Source of the DNA: CAZHBA01 sp964530225
GTDB lineage: Bacteria; Pseudomonadota; Alphaproteobacteria; UBA6615
DNA length: 19,756 nt
Reading direction: 5' to 3'
Assembly (NCBI GenBank): GCA_964530225.1
Contig: CAZHBA010000014.1
Span: 1-19,756, forward strand
Both the position numbers and the translations under genes were made by a program. The notes below the pieces were generated by a model. It was given only the letters and a program-made list of their open reading frames with translations. It did no database searches and had not been told where the DNA came from. Shown one piece after another: positions 6,788 to 13,839 of this stretch. Positions within the stretch are counted from its first letter, which is position 1, and the number at the start of each line of letters is the position of its first letter.

Positions 6788-7577
6788 TCATGAATTCCGC
6801 GCCCTCATCCATCAGCTTGTCGATCAGGCCTTCCAGCGCGAGCATACGGAAGCCGCGGCCAATAACATACGGGTGCATGGTGTAAGTGAGGATGCCCCAG
6901 TCGACGATCTTTTTCATGTAGCGCCACTCATCGTACCAGCTACCCATCACAGTACGCGCCGAGTTCAGTCCCGGCATCAGGACTTCAGGGGTGCGGAAAA
7001 ATTCGAAATGTGGGTGGTCGTCGAGCGACCAACTGATTGGTAATTCGATGAGGTCGGTCTCTTCGCCGTATCGGTATGGCTCGCCCAGTGCGAAAGTATC
7101 GTTACGGCGGGCGCGGTAGGGAACGTAGTCGGTACCCATCAGGCTCGAGTCGTAGAGAAAACCGTGCTTGATCAACAGATCGATCGTGCTCTCGCTAAGG
7201 TCCCACGACGGCGAGCGGTAGCCGCGCGCCTTCTGGCCAGTGAGGCACTCGATGGCGTCGTTGGCGCGCACCAGATCTGCCTCTTCCTCCTCGCAGGTCT
7301 GGTTGGCCGGCGGGATGTGGGACCAGCTATGGTGGGCGACTTCATGGCCCGCCTCGACGACGGCCTCGCACTCGCGTGGATGGCTCTCGATGGTGAATCC
7401 CGGCACGTACCAGGTCGACGGCAGGCCACGCAGTTTAAGCGTATCGAGGATCCGGCCCGAGGCGACCCGGTGGCCGAATTCGCCGCGCGACAGGGGCGTT
7501 TGCGTGGTCATCCCGCGCGAGATAAAGCCCGATTGAGTGTCGAAGTCGAAGGTCAGGCAGACGATATGGCGTGGCAT
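6741..7577 (-). CDS. Polysaccharide deacetylase family protein (PuuE/NodB-type)
   Basis: A 278-residue NodB-homology deacetylase. Motifs are T9-F-D11-F-D13 (metal and catalytic Asp), H83-S-W-S-H87 (metal ligands), R121-S-P-S-W (groove), and T-M-H235-P-Y near the C-terminus. The FDFDTQSGF start and overall layout are closer to the PuuE/allantoinase-like subgroup, which acts on small amides, than to secreted chitin deacetylases. There is no signal peptide, consistent with a cytoplasmic role. The ATG at 7577 has GGAG 7 nt upstream; the longer open frame to 7754 runs into the divergent neighbour and has no homology. It is divergent from the Gfo/Idh gene across 111 nt, so the two may share regulation. 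Confidence 0.88.
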   Translation of the reverse strand: MPRHIVCLTFDFDTQSGFISRGMTTQTPLSRGEFGHRVASGRILDTLKLRGLPSTWYVPGFTIESHPRECEAVVEAGHEVAHHSWSHIPPANQTCEEEEADLVRANDAIECLTGQKARGYRSPSWDLSESTIDLLIKHGFLYDSSLMGTDYVPYRARRNDTFALGEPYRYGEETDLIELPISWSLDDHPHFEFFRTPEVLMPGLNSARTVMGSWYDEWRYMKKIVDWGILTYTMHPYVIGRGFRMLALEGLIDKLMDEGAEFMTMEDATKEARSHLFS

Positions 7578-7688
7578 GTTTAGCTCCCCCTGTTGTTCAC
7601 GCCATTGGTATCGCAATTTGCCGCCGGAGTGTAGTAAGGCCTCCATTAGTTTTCGCCCGCAGGCAACAATAAATAAAGAGAACCGAAA

Positions 7689-8849
7689 ATGGCGACACGA
7701 ACCCTGGGTATCATCCTTCACGGTGCCACTGGGCGCATTTGTTCGACACAGCATTTACAACACGCCCTGGTGCCGATCATGGCCGCAGGCGGCTTGCAGG
7801 TTGGCGACGACATGATCATGCCGCGCCTGCTGCTGATCGGCCGCAACAAAGAGCGTCTAGCCGAAATCGCCCGCGCCCATAACATCGAGAACTGGACTAC
7901 TGACCTCGATACCGCGCTGGCCAACCCCGACTTTTCGGTGTTCTGCGAGGCCGCAGCGACCCACCAGCGGTTGGCCACCCTCGGCAGGGCGCTTAGCGCT
8001 GGTAAGCACATCTACACCGAAAAACCGGTGGCGCCGACGGTCACCGAGGGTCTGGCGTTGTTGGGCGATATCGAGGCCGCTGGCCTTAAGCATGGCGCGG
8101 TTGAGGATAAGCTTTATATTCCGGGTTTTCAGAAGCTTAACCGCCTTATTCAAAGTGAAACTTTAGGTCGTATCGTTAGTTTTAAGCTCGAATTTGGCTG
8201 GTGGGTGTTCGACGGCAAACGGGTTGCTTCACAGCGCCCGAGCTGGAACTACCAAAAATCGGGTGGCGGCGGATTGCTCTCCGATATGCACCCCCACTGG
8301 CGCTACCTGATTGAGGACTTCCTGGGGCCGATTCATTCCGTCGCCAGCGCAGCTTGGACGGCGCAACCCGAACGCATCGATGAACACGGTGAGGCCTACG
8401 CCGTCGATGTCGAGGACAGCACCACCACCCTGCTAAAAATGGAGAGCGGCGCCTTCGGGACGATCTTGAGTTCATGGGCGACGCGGGTGCGACGCGACGA
8501 TATGGTGACCTTCCATGTCGATGGTACCGAGGGATCAGCGGTCGCCGGACTGCGCCGCTGCTGGGCACAGCTTGCCAACGACACGCCGATGATCAGAGGC
8601 TTCGAACTAGGCGGCGAGGCGAACGAAGGCAAGGACGGCACCAATTACCTCGATGACTGGCAGGAAGTCACCGAGGATATTCCCTACCAAAATGGCTACC
8701 GGGTCGGCTGGGAATACTTTATCCGCCATATCGTCGCGGACGAGCCCATTGCCTCCGATTTGCGCGCCGGTATCCGCGACGTTCAGCTCGCCGAGGCGTG
8801 CAGCCGGGCCGCGACGGAACGCATTTGGGTGCCCCTAAACCAGCATTGA
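7689..8849 (+). CDS. Gfo/Idh/MocA family oxidoreductase
   Basis: A 386-residue dehydrogenase. The N-terminal Rossmann loop is unusual (L10-H-G-A-T-G-R rather than GxGxxG). E111-K-P113 is the family's signature lysine motif, followed by the alpha/beta substrate domain with GGGLLSDMHPHW and a C-terminal helix. These enzymes oxidise or reduce sugars, inositols and related polyols with NAD(P). The ATG at 7689 has a weak purine-rich AAGAGA about 8 nt upstream. Third-position T is strikingly frequent in codons from about 8085 to 8199, unlike the C/G-ending codons on either side. The next gene starts 54 nt downstream, so co-transcription with the C45 and PEP-mutase-like genes is likely. Confidence 0.9.
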   Translation: MATRTLGIILHGATGRICSTQHLQHALVPIMAAGGLQVGDDMIMPRLLLIGRNKERLAEIARAHNIENWTTDLDTALANPDFSVFCEAAATHQRLATLGRALSAGKHIYTEKPVAPTVTEGLALLGDIEAAGLKHGAVEDKLYIPGFQKLNRLIQSETLGRIVSFKLEFGWWVFDGKRVASQRPSWNYQKSGGGGLLSDMHPHWRYLIEDFLGPIHSVASAAWTAQPERIDEHGEAYAVDVEDSTTTLLKMESGAFGTILSSWATRVRRDDMVTFHVDGTEGSAVAGLRRCWAQLANDTPMIRGFELGGEANEGKDGTNYLDDWQEVTEDIPYQNGYRVGWEYFIRHIVADEPIASDLRAGIRDVQLAEACSRAATERIWVPLNQH

Positions 8850-8903
8850 GTGCAATCGCCACGATGGTGGTATACTGCCGACACAAACCATTTCGAGGAA
8901 CCC

Positions 8904-10043
8904 ATGACTGCCCTACCCGTTCTCGATCTCGGCGACGATCCCTTCGAACGCGGGCTGATCCATGGCCGCGAACTGGCACCTATGATCGCCGAGAACATCG
9001 ACACCTATCTAGCGCGCTTTGCCGCCGGCGGCCTCGATAGCGCTGCGGCACGCAGGGAGGGCCAATCCTGGATCGAGGTCATCGCCAGCCAGAACGTTGA
9101 ATATTCGGAAGAAATGCGCGGACTTGCCGAGGGCGCGGACTTGCCGCTGGGCGATATCGCCATGCTCAACGCCCGCTACGAAATCACCTTCGGCCTGTTC
9201 GGCCGGGAAGCGCGCGCCAATAACATCGCGGTGATCGCCGGGGAAGCCGACGGCTGCTCGACCTTCGGCATCCTGCCCGAGGCGACGGTGAACGGCCATA
9301 CCATCATCGGCCAGAATTGGGATTGGCTGGCCGGCGTGCACGGGCGCTGCGCAGTGCTGCGCATCCGCCGCAAATCGGGCTCCGACCTGATCTGCTACAC
9401 CGAGGCCGGAATCGTCGGCGGCAAGATGGGGGTCAACGAGCACGGCATCGGGCTGGTCGAAAACGGCCTAGTCTCCGACCATGACGGCCGCAACGAATAC
9501 GAGAAACCTTTCCATATGCGCTGTCGCGAGATTCTCGACGCCGAGACCTACGACTATGCATTGCAGCCTATCGTTTCGACCCGGCGCGTGTGCTCGGCTA
9601 ATTTTATCGTCGGCCACGCCGATGGTGAGGTAATTGATTTGGAAACCAGCCCCAACGCGGTATCCTACCACTTTCCCGTCGACGGCCTGATTACCCACTC
9701 GAACCATTTCCTCGACCCCCGCCACGGCCCCTCGCAGATGGAACGCCTGTCAACCAACACGCTGTACCGCGCCAGCCGGCTCGACCGGCTGTTACGCAAG
9801 GATATCGGCAAACTGAATGTCGACCTGTTCCAGATGGCTTTGGCCGACCACTTCGGCCTGCCCAACGCGATCTGCCGTCACCCCGACGAGCGCCTGCCGG
9901 TGGCCAAGCGGACCATGACCAATGCCTCCTTCGTCATCAACTTGAATACGCGCACCATGCAGATCGCTAACGGGCCGCCCTGCTCGAACCCGTTCGTCGA
10001 ACACGCCCTGGACGGCGAGGCATTGTCCCGCACCGCCGCGTAG
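8904..10043 (+). CDS. C45 family autoproteolytic acyltransferase/hydrolase
   Basis: A 379-residue member of the acyl-CoA:6-aminopenicillanate acyltransferase (C45, Ntn-hydrolase) family. These precursors cut themselves before a Cys that becomes the new N-terminal nucleophile, and then hydrolyse or transfer acyl groups on amides. The predicted cut is G117/C118 in E-A-D-G-C-S-T-F, followed by the family's I-G-Q-N-W-D stretch (135-140) and later N-F-I-V-G-H. The IHGRELAPMI segment (19-28) is the usual N-terminal family motif. The ATG at 8904 has AGGA 4 nt upstream; a GTG at 8850 directly after the previous stop is an alternative but lacks a ribosome-binding site. It is the middle gene of a likely three-gene unit. 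Substrate unknown; a small N-acyl compound is plausible. Confidence 0.88.
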   Translation: MTALPVLDLGDDPFERGLIHGRELAPMIAENIDTYLARFAAGGLDSAAARREGQSWIEVIASQNVEYSEEMRGLAEGADLPLGDIAMLNARYEITFGLFGREARANNIAVIAGEADGCSTFGILPEATVNGHTIIGQNWDWLAGVHGRCAVLRIRRKSGSDLICYTEAGIVGGKMGVNEHGIGLVENGLVSDHDGRNEYEKPFHMRCREILDAETYDYALQPIVSTRRVCSANFIVGHADGEVIDLETSPNAVSYHFPVDGLITHSNHFLDPRHGPSQMERLSTNTLYRASRLDRLLRKDIGKLNVDLFQMALADHFGLPNAICRHPDERLPVAKRTMTNASFVINLNTRTMQIANGPPCSNPFVEHALDGEALSRTAA

Positions 10044-10071
10044 CATCGAACCTCTCACGAAAGATCCCGCC

Positions 10072-10944
10072 ATGCGTTGGACCGCCCGCCGCGAACGCTT
10101 TCGCTCCCTACTTGCTAGCGACGTTTGCTATCATCCGGGGTCCGTCTATGACACCATCTCGGCGCGTATTGCCGAAGACCTGGGTTTCGAGACAGGCATG
10201 TTCGCCGGCTCGATCGCTTCGATGGCGATTCTAGGCGCACCCGACATTATCGTCCTCACGCTTAGCGAGTTCGCCGACCAGGCGTACCGTATCTGCCGCG
10301 CCGGCGAGCTGCCGCTGATCGTCGACGCCGATCACGGCTACGGTAACGCGCTAAACGTCATGCGTACCGTTGATGCACTGGAAAACGCCGGGGTAGCGGC
10401 AATGAGTATCGAAGATACCGAACTGCCCCCAGCCTATGGTAGCGCTAACACGCGGCGCCTGATCTCGGTCACCGAAGGGGTCGGTAAGATGCGCGCGGCG
10501 ATCGAGGCGCGGCGCGATCCCGGATTCGTCATCATGGGCCGGACCAGTGCCGCGGTAATCACCGGGATCGATGATGCAATCACCCGCGCCCGCGCCTACC
10601 AGGAGGCCGGCGTCGACGCCATTTTCCTCGCCGGGATGAAAACGCGCGAAGATCTCATCGCCATCGCCGCTGAAATTGATCTGCCGATAATGCTCGGCGG
10701 CGTCAGCGCAGAATTGTCCGACCGAACGTTCCTCGCCACCAACGGTGTTCGCATCGCCCTGCAGGGCCATCTGCCGTTCTCGGCCGGGATCGGAGCGGTC
10801 TACGAGGCCCTAAAGGCGCTGCGCGAAGGTACCGCGCCGGCCGATATCCCCCATGCCGGTTCGAGAGAGCTGTTAGCGCGGGTGTTGCGCCAGGGCGATT
10901 ACGACCGCTGGACCGATGACTATCTGGGCGATGGCGGCAAGTAG
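10072..10944 (+). CDS. Oxaloacetate decarboxylase-like, PEP mutase/isocitrate lyase superfamily
   Basis: A 290-residue TIM-barrel protein strongly resembling the oxaloacetate decarboxylase (PA4872-type) branch of the superfamily. Visible features are C19-Y-H-P-G-S-V-Y-D, the Mg-binding D85-A-D87-H-G-Y-G-N-A-L, E114-D115 on the next strand, G156-R-T, and L230-Q-G-H233-L-P, where the His matches the active-site His of the PA4872 branch. The branch lacks the KKCGH loop of isocitrate lyases, and so does this protein. The ATG at 10072 follows the C45 gene by 28 nt and has only a weak AAAGA. It probably decarboxylates oxaloacetate or a related 2-oxo-3-carboxylate; related lyase reactions cannot be excluded. 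Confidence 0.88.
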   Translation: MRWTARRERFRSLLASDVCYHPGSVYDTISARIAEDLGFETGMFAGSIASMAILGAPDIIVLTLSEFADQAYRICRAGELPLIVDADHGYGNALNVMRTVDALENAGVAAMSIEDTELPPAYGSANTRRLISVTEGVGKMRAAIEARRDPGFVIMGRTSAAVITGIDDAITRARAYQEAGVDAIFLAGMKTREDLIAIAAEIDLPIMLGGVSAELSDRTFLATNGVRIALQGHLPFSAGIGAVYEALKALREGTAPADIPHAGSRELLARVLRQGDYDRWTDDYLGDGGK

Positions 10945-11276
10945 GCGCTGGCGTACATGAAAGTGCGAGACAACGGAGCAAAGGTTATTATCGAAAGAAT
11001 ACCCATCGTCGTCCCCGGCGCCGTGCTCGATGTGGATATCAACTGGCAGCCGCATAATCAGTCCGGTAGCCGGGTTACCGTCACTTTGGCCTACACCATA
11101 ATTTTTTAATTGGCGGTCTCATTAGCCTGGGGCCTGTGTCCATCAACAAGACGTCGCGGATGATCGTATTTTAAAGTTATCCCCGTGCGCGATTATCCGT
11201 CAGCGAATACCTGCCTTTATCTCACTCATACTGTTTACTAATCTACCGATCCCACTACCCGACAGAGACCGTTTTT
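10945..11276. other. 332-nt stretch without a confident gene
   Basis: The only open frame of note is an ATG-started 50-codon frame at 10957-11109 on the plus strand (MKVRDNGAKVIIERIPIVVP..., ending TLAYTIIF). It has no convincing ribosome-binding site and I cannot assign it. Its hydrophobic beta-like end could be a remnant of a larger protein. The rest, 11110-11276, appears to be leader and promoter sequence for mazG. Confidence 0.4.
11216..11244 (+). promoter_or_regulatory. Candidate sigma-70-like promoter of mazG
   Basis: TTTATC at 11216-11221 and TAATCT at 11239-11244 are separated by 17 nt and lie 32 nt upstream of the mazG ATG. Both hexamers are only partial matches to consensus, so this is tentative. 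Confidence 0.25.
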
Positions 11277-12077
11277 ATGCTGACCGCAAATATTGACAAG
11301 TTGATCGACGTCATGGCCCGCTTGCGCCACCCAACCGAAGGTTGTCCGTGGGACGTCGAGCAGACGTTCGAGACTATCGTCCCCTACACCATTGAGGAGG
11401 CTTACGAGGTAGCAGACGCAGTCGGCCACCAAGACATGACCGCTCTGCGCGATGAGCTCGGTGACCTATTGCTACAGGTTGTATTCCATTCGCGCATGGC
11501 CGAGGAGCAGGACGCTTTTGCTTTCGACGATGTCGCTGGCGCCATCGCCGACAAATTAATCCGCCGTCACCCCCACGTATTCGACGATAAAAATGCGGAT
11601 GACGGGGCCGCTGTAATAGAGACCTGGGAATCCCTAAAGGCGACAGAGCGGGCCGAGAAAGCTGCGAATGACGGCCGGCCGGCGAGCGTATTGGACGATG
11701 TACCGGCAACTTTCCCCGCTCTGATGCGGGCTGAAAAGCTGCAGAAACGCGCCGCGCGCGTCGGTTTCGATTGGCCCGATACCGCGCCAGTATTCGAAAA
11801 AATCACCGAAGAGACGAATGAATTGATGTACGAAATTGCCAGCGGCAGTGATACCGAACGCCTGAGCGATGAGGCGGGCGATCTACTGTTTTCTTGCGTC
11901 AACCTGTTGCGTCATTTGAAGATTGACCCTGAGGCGGCTTTACGCTCGGCCAACGCCAAGTTCGAGCGCCGTTTCCGTGTTGTCGAGACACTGCTCACCG
12001 ACGAGGGCCGTCAACTCAGCGAAGCCGACTTGGCGGAGCTGGAGGCGCTTTGGCAACGCGCCAAGGCTTCGACTTAG
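11277..12077 (+). CDS. mazG: Nucleoside triphosphate pyrophosphohydrolase MazG
   Basis: A 266-residue two-domain MazG, the normal length. It hydrolyses (d)NTPs to NMP and pyrophosphate, cleaning the nucleotide pool and affecting ppGpp-linked stress responses. Domain 1 has the EGCPWD entry (21-26), E40-E-A-Y-E44 and E60-L-G-D63. Domain 2 repeats this as E178-E-T-N-E182 and E199-A-G-D202, giving the paired ExxE/ExxD Mg-binding sets. The joining region includes RRHPHVFDD (96-104). The ATG at 11277 has a weak purine patch upstream. It lies on the opposite strand from the hfq-hflX-IMPase block and converges with it across the VOC gene. No fault is visible in the sequence. Confidence 0.96.
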   Translation: MLTANIDKLIDVMARLRHPTEGCPWDVEQTFETIVPYTIEEAYEVADAVGHQDMTALRDELGDLLLQVVFHSRMAEEQDAFAFDDVAGAIADKLIRRHPHVFDDKNADDGAAVIETWESLKATERAEKAANDGRPASVLDDVPATFPALMRAEKLQKRAARVGFDWPDTAPVFEKITEETNELMYEIASGSDTERLSDEAGDLLFSCVNLLRHLKIDPEAALRSANAKFERRFRVVETLLTDEGRQLSEADLAELEALWQRAKAST

Positions 12078-12156
12078 TACAAAATAAGGCCAACCTGACA
12101 TCGACTGTACGGCCCGTCGTAATAGCGCAACTATCCAGGTAAATGGTAGCCAAAAC

Positions 12157-12183
12157 GATACTGTGCAGCTTTCACAAAGTATC
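12157..12183 (+). terminator. Hairpin downstream of mazG, possible terminator
   Basis: GATACT (12157-12162) pairs with AGTATC (12178-12183); an inner GTG/CAC pair with a two-base bulge lengthens the stem, and ATTTTC follows. It lies 80 nt after the mazG stop. The stem is AT-rich, so strength is uncertain. Confidence 0.35.
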
Positions 12184-12257
12184 ATTTTCACTAGGAGGTG
12201 GCTAACAGTCGGCTTGCTATCGGTGCAGCCAATTTACGGAAGTATTGAAAACGCTGA

Positions 12258-12300
12258 CAGGCGTAAGCCTGGGAAAACCATGAAGCTTTGATCTAGATCA
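12258..12300 (+). promoter_or_regulatory. Small hairpin and 12-bp palindrome upstream of the VOC gene
   Basis: CAGGC-GTAA-GCCTG at 12258-12271 forms a 5-bp stem closed by a GNRA-type tetraloop. TGATCTAGATCA at 12289-12300 is a perfect 12-bp palindrome. Both lie in the 294-nt gap between mazG and the VOC gene, 72-115 nt before the VOC start. An operator role for the palindrome is inference. Confidence 0.3.
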
Positions 12301-12371
12301 TTGATGGCGGCTCTCAAACGCAAAGATATATATGCCCGTAAAGTTACCCACGATGCGGAGAGGAGGCCGCT

Positions 12372-12800
12372 ATGGCGGGCTATCATCTGAACCACATTAA
12401 TATTCGTACCGCCGACCTCGAAGGAACGCGCGACTTTTACGCCGATGTGTTCGGGCTCGAAGAAGGGTTTCGCCCGCCATTCCCGACGCCGGGCTACTGG
12501 ATGTATGCCGGCGATGCACCGATTGTGCATATATCGCCCAGCGACCCCGGCAGCCCGGCGCGCTCCAATCCGGACGGTATGGGCGATGGCGTCGACCATT
12601 TCGCGATGTGGGGCTCGGGATTGGCCGATCAGATTGCCGCACTCGAACGCCACGGCATTGAATATCATAAGCAGCTGGTGGGGGGTGGCAAAGTCGTTCA
12701 GCTATTCTTCAAGGACCCCAATGGGGCTAGAATCGAACTCGGGTTCGATCCCAAGGCCGAGGGGGTGACCGCAGAGAATTTCGATGGGGACGTTTGGTAA
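12372..12800 (+). CDS. VOC superfamily protein (glyoxalase/bleomycin-resistance/dioxygenase fold)
   Basis: A 142-residue vicinal-oxygen-chelate protein with two beta-alpha-beta-beta-beta modules. Likely metal ligands are H8 (in LNHINI), H76 (in VDHFAMW) and E122 (in ARIELGF). The DFYADVFGLE and FFKDPNGARIEL stretches are the standard module signatures. Family members include lactoylglutathione lyase, fosfomycin-resistance proteins, epimerases and extradiol dioxygenases; the sequence does not decide among them. The ATG at 12372 has AGGAGG 5 nt upstream. It stands alone on the plus strand, converging with a degraded dehydrogenase fragment, and may belong functionally to the accessory genes to the left. 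Confidence 0.9.
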   Translation: MAGYHLNHINIRTADLEGTRDFYADVFGLEEGFRPPFPTPGYWMYAGDAPIVHISPSDPGSPARSNPDGMGDGVDHFAMWGSGLADQIAALERHGIEYHKQLVGGGKVVQLFFKDPNGARIELGFDPKAEGVTAENFDGDVW

Positions 12801-12804
12801 GGCC

Positions 12805-13020
12805 CTAATCGTTCGCCAACAGGTGAATGAAGCTTGGGGTACCCCAGCGTTGGTCGCTGCATGCCCGGACGTGAGTATAGAACTGATCAACCAGCACCGT
12901 GACCAGTAGCCAAGAGTCGTTGTTGTCACCCTCAGCGAGAATGATGGCCAAGTCCTTGCGCGTCCGGTCGATCGCAAAGCCATAGTCGAACTTGCCATCA
13001 ACCGTCGCTTTGCTCTCCTT
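12805..13020 (-). pseudogene. C-terminal remnant of a beta-hydroxyacid dehydrogenase-like gene
   Basis: Read on the minus strand in the frame ending at the TAG at 12805-12807, the sequence gives about 65 residues with the look of the C-terminal helical domain of the 3-hydroxyisobutyrate dehydrogenase family: GKFDYGFAIDRTRKDLAIIL, then VTVLVDQFYTHV, then RWGTPSF. There is no start codon and no Rossmann domain upstream; that DNA codes for the IMPase in another frame. The first few codons overlap the last codons of the IMPase gene. It is best read as a 3' fragment left after a deletion or recombination. It is not a copy of the intact family member at 5299-6183, whose C-terminus differs. Confidence 0.55.
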
Positions 13021-13837
13021 CGTTATCGTCGGCTGGAATCGCCAGAATCGATTGTATGAGTTGCCAGGACTGTTTATCGCAGGCGTTCAGTAAACTGCCG
13101 ACCGGATGTGCCACATCATAGGGACAGCCGTCGAGCAAGGCGCTGTAGCCGCCAGCCTCGACAATCATAAAACTTCCGGCCGCATGGTCCCAGGGCATCA
13201 GTTTTGTGTAGGAGGTAAAGCAGCGCTCACCGCTTATAATTTGGATGTATTCGTGGCCGGCGCAGTTGGGCCGATAAACCTTGCCGATGAAGCTTTGGTC
13301 CTGGTCGGCTCGCTCGAACAGATGGCGCGCCGCCACGCCATCGCAATGGGCGGGCCTCTGTCCGCTTCCTAACTGGACAGAAAAGGCGTCGAGAGCAACG
13401 CCAGCACCGGTCTCTCCCACTGCCAGGGTGCCGCTAAAGGGCTCGTAAATCCACCCCGCGACAGTTTTGCCTTTGCGCACGAGCGCAACGATAGTGGCAA
13501 AAACCTTGCTTCCCTTGGCAAAATTGTGGGTGCCGTCGATCGGATCGATGACCCAGACCGGTTCGTCGTCGGATAAGCAGTCTAATACGGTACTGTCGGC
13601 GTAAGCTGCCTCCTCGCCGACGATGCTGCTGTCAGGTAGTAAGTTTGATAACTCACAGCTGAGCCATTCCTCGGTCTCGATGTCGGCGACCGTGACTAGT
13701 TCACCGTGATCCTTTTCGGCGATGTCGCCTTCACCGAGTTTCTGGTGGTGCGGCAGGATTATCTCGGCCGCAACCTGGCGCAACAGCTCAGAGACCTGCT
13801 CGATATCGACGGTCGTTCCGGGCGTACGGCGGGACAC
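12998..13837 (-). CDS. Inositol monophosphatase family protein
   Basis: A 279-residue Mg-dependent, Li-sensitive phosphatase-fold protein (IMPase/CysQ/FBPase-type). Motifs are G74-E-E76 (metal), W95-V-I-D98-P-I-D101-G-T103 (metal and catalytic), and W216-D217-H-A-A-G near the C-terminus. Possible substrates are inositol phosphates, 3'-phosphoadenosine 5'-phosphate or histidinol phosphate; I cannot choose. The start is GTG at 13837, two nt after the hflX TAA, implying translational coupling. The segment at residues 147-190 matches my memory of the family less well than the rest. The last few codons overlap a decayed dehydrogenase fragment, so the C-terminal tail (DDNEGEQSDG) may be partly acquired. 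Confidence 0.88.
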   Translation of the reverse strand: MSRRTPGTTVDIEQVSELLRQVAAEIILPHHQKLGEGDIAEKDHGELVTVADIETEEWLSCELSNLLPDSSIVGEEAAYADSTVLDCLSDDEPVWVIDPIDGTHNFAKGSKVFATIVALVRKGKTVAGWIYEPFSGTLAVGETGAGVALDAFSVQLGSGQRPAHCDGVAARHLFERADQDQSFIGKVYRPNCAGHEYIQIISGERCFTSYTKLMPWDHAAGSFMIVEAGGYSALLDGCPYDVAHPVGSLLNACDKQSWQLIQSILAIPADDNEGEQSDG

Positions 13838-13839
13838 GT

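Noticed and set aside
8850..8903. GTG start for the C45 gene directly after the Gfo/Idh stop codon
   Set aside because: No ribosome-binding site precedes it, and family similarity begins only after the ATG at 8904.
13106..13372. An 88-codon plus-strand frame inside the IMPase gene
   Set aside because: Antisense to a gene with clear metal-binding motifs, and no family resemblance.
13300..13400. Possible internal frameshift in the IMPase gene around residues 147-190
   Set aside because: The segment looks less like the family than the rest, but the frame stays open and all catalytic motifs on both sides are in one frame; alternative frames did not give a better match.
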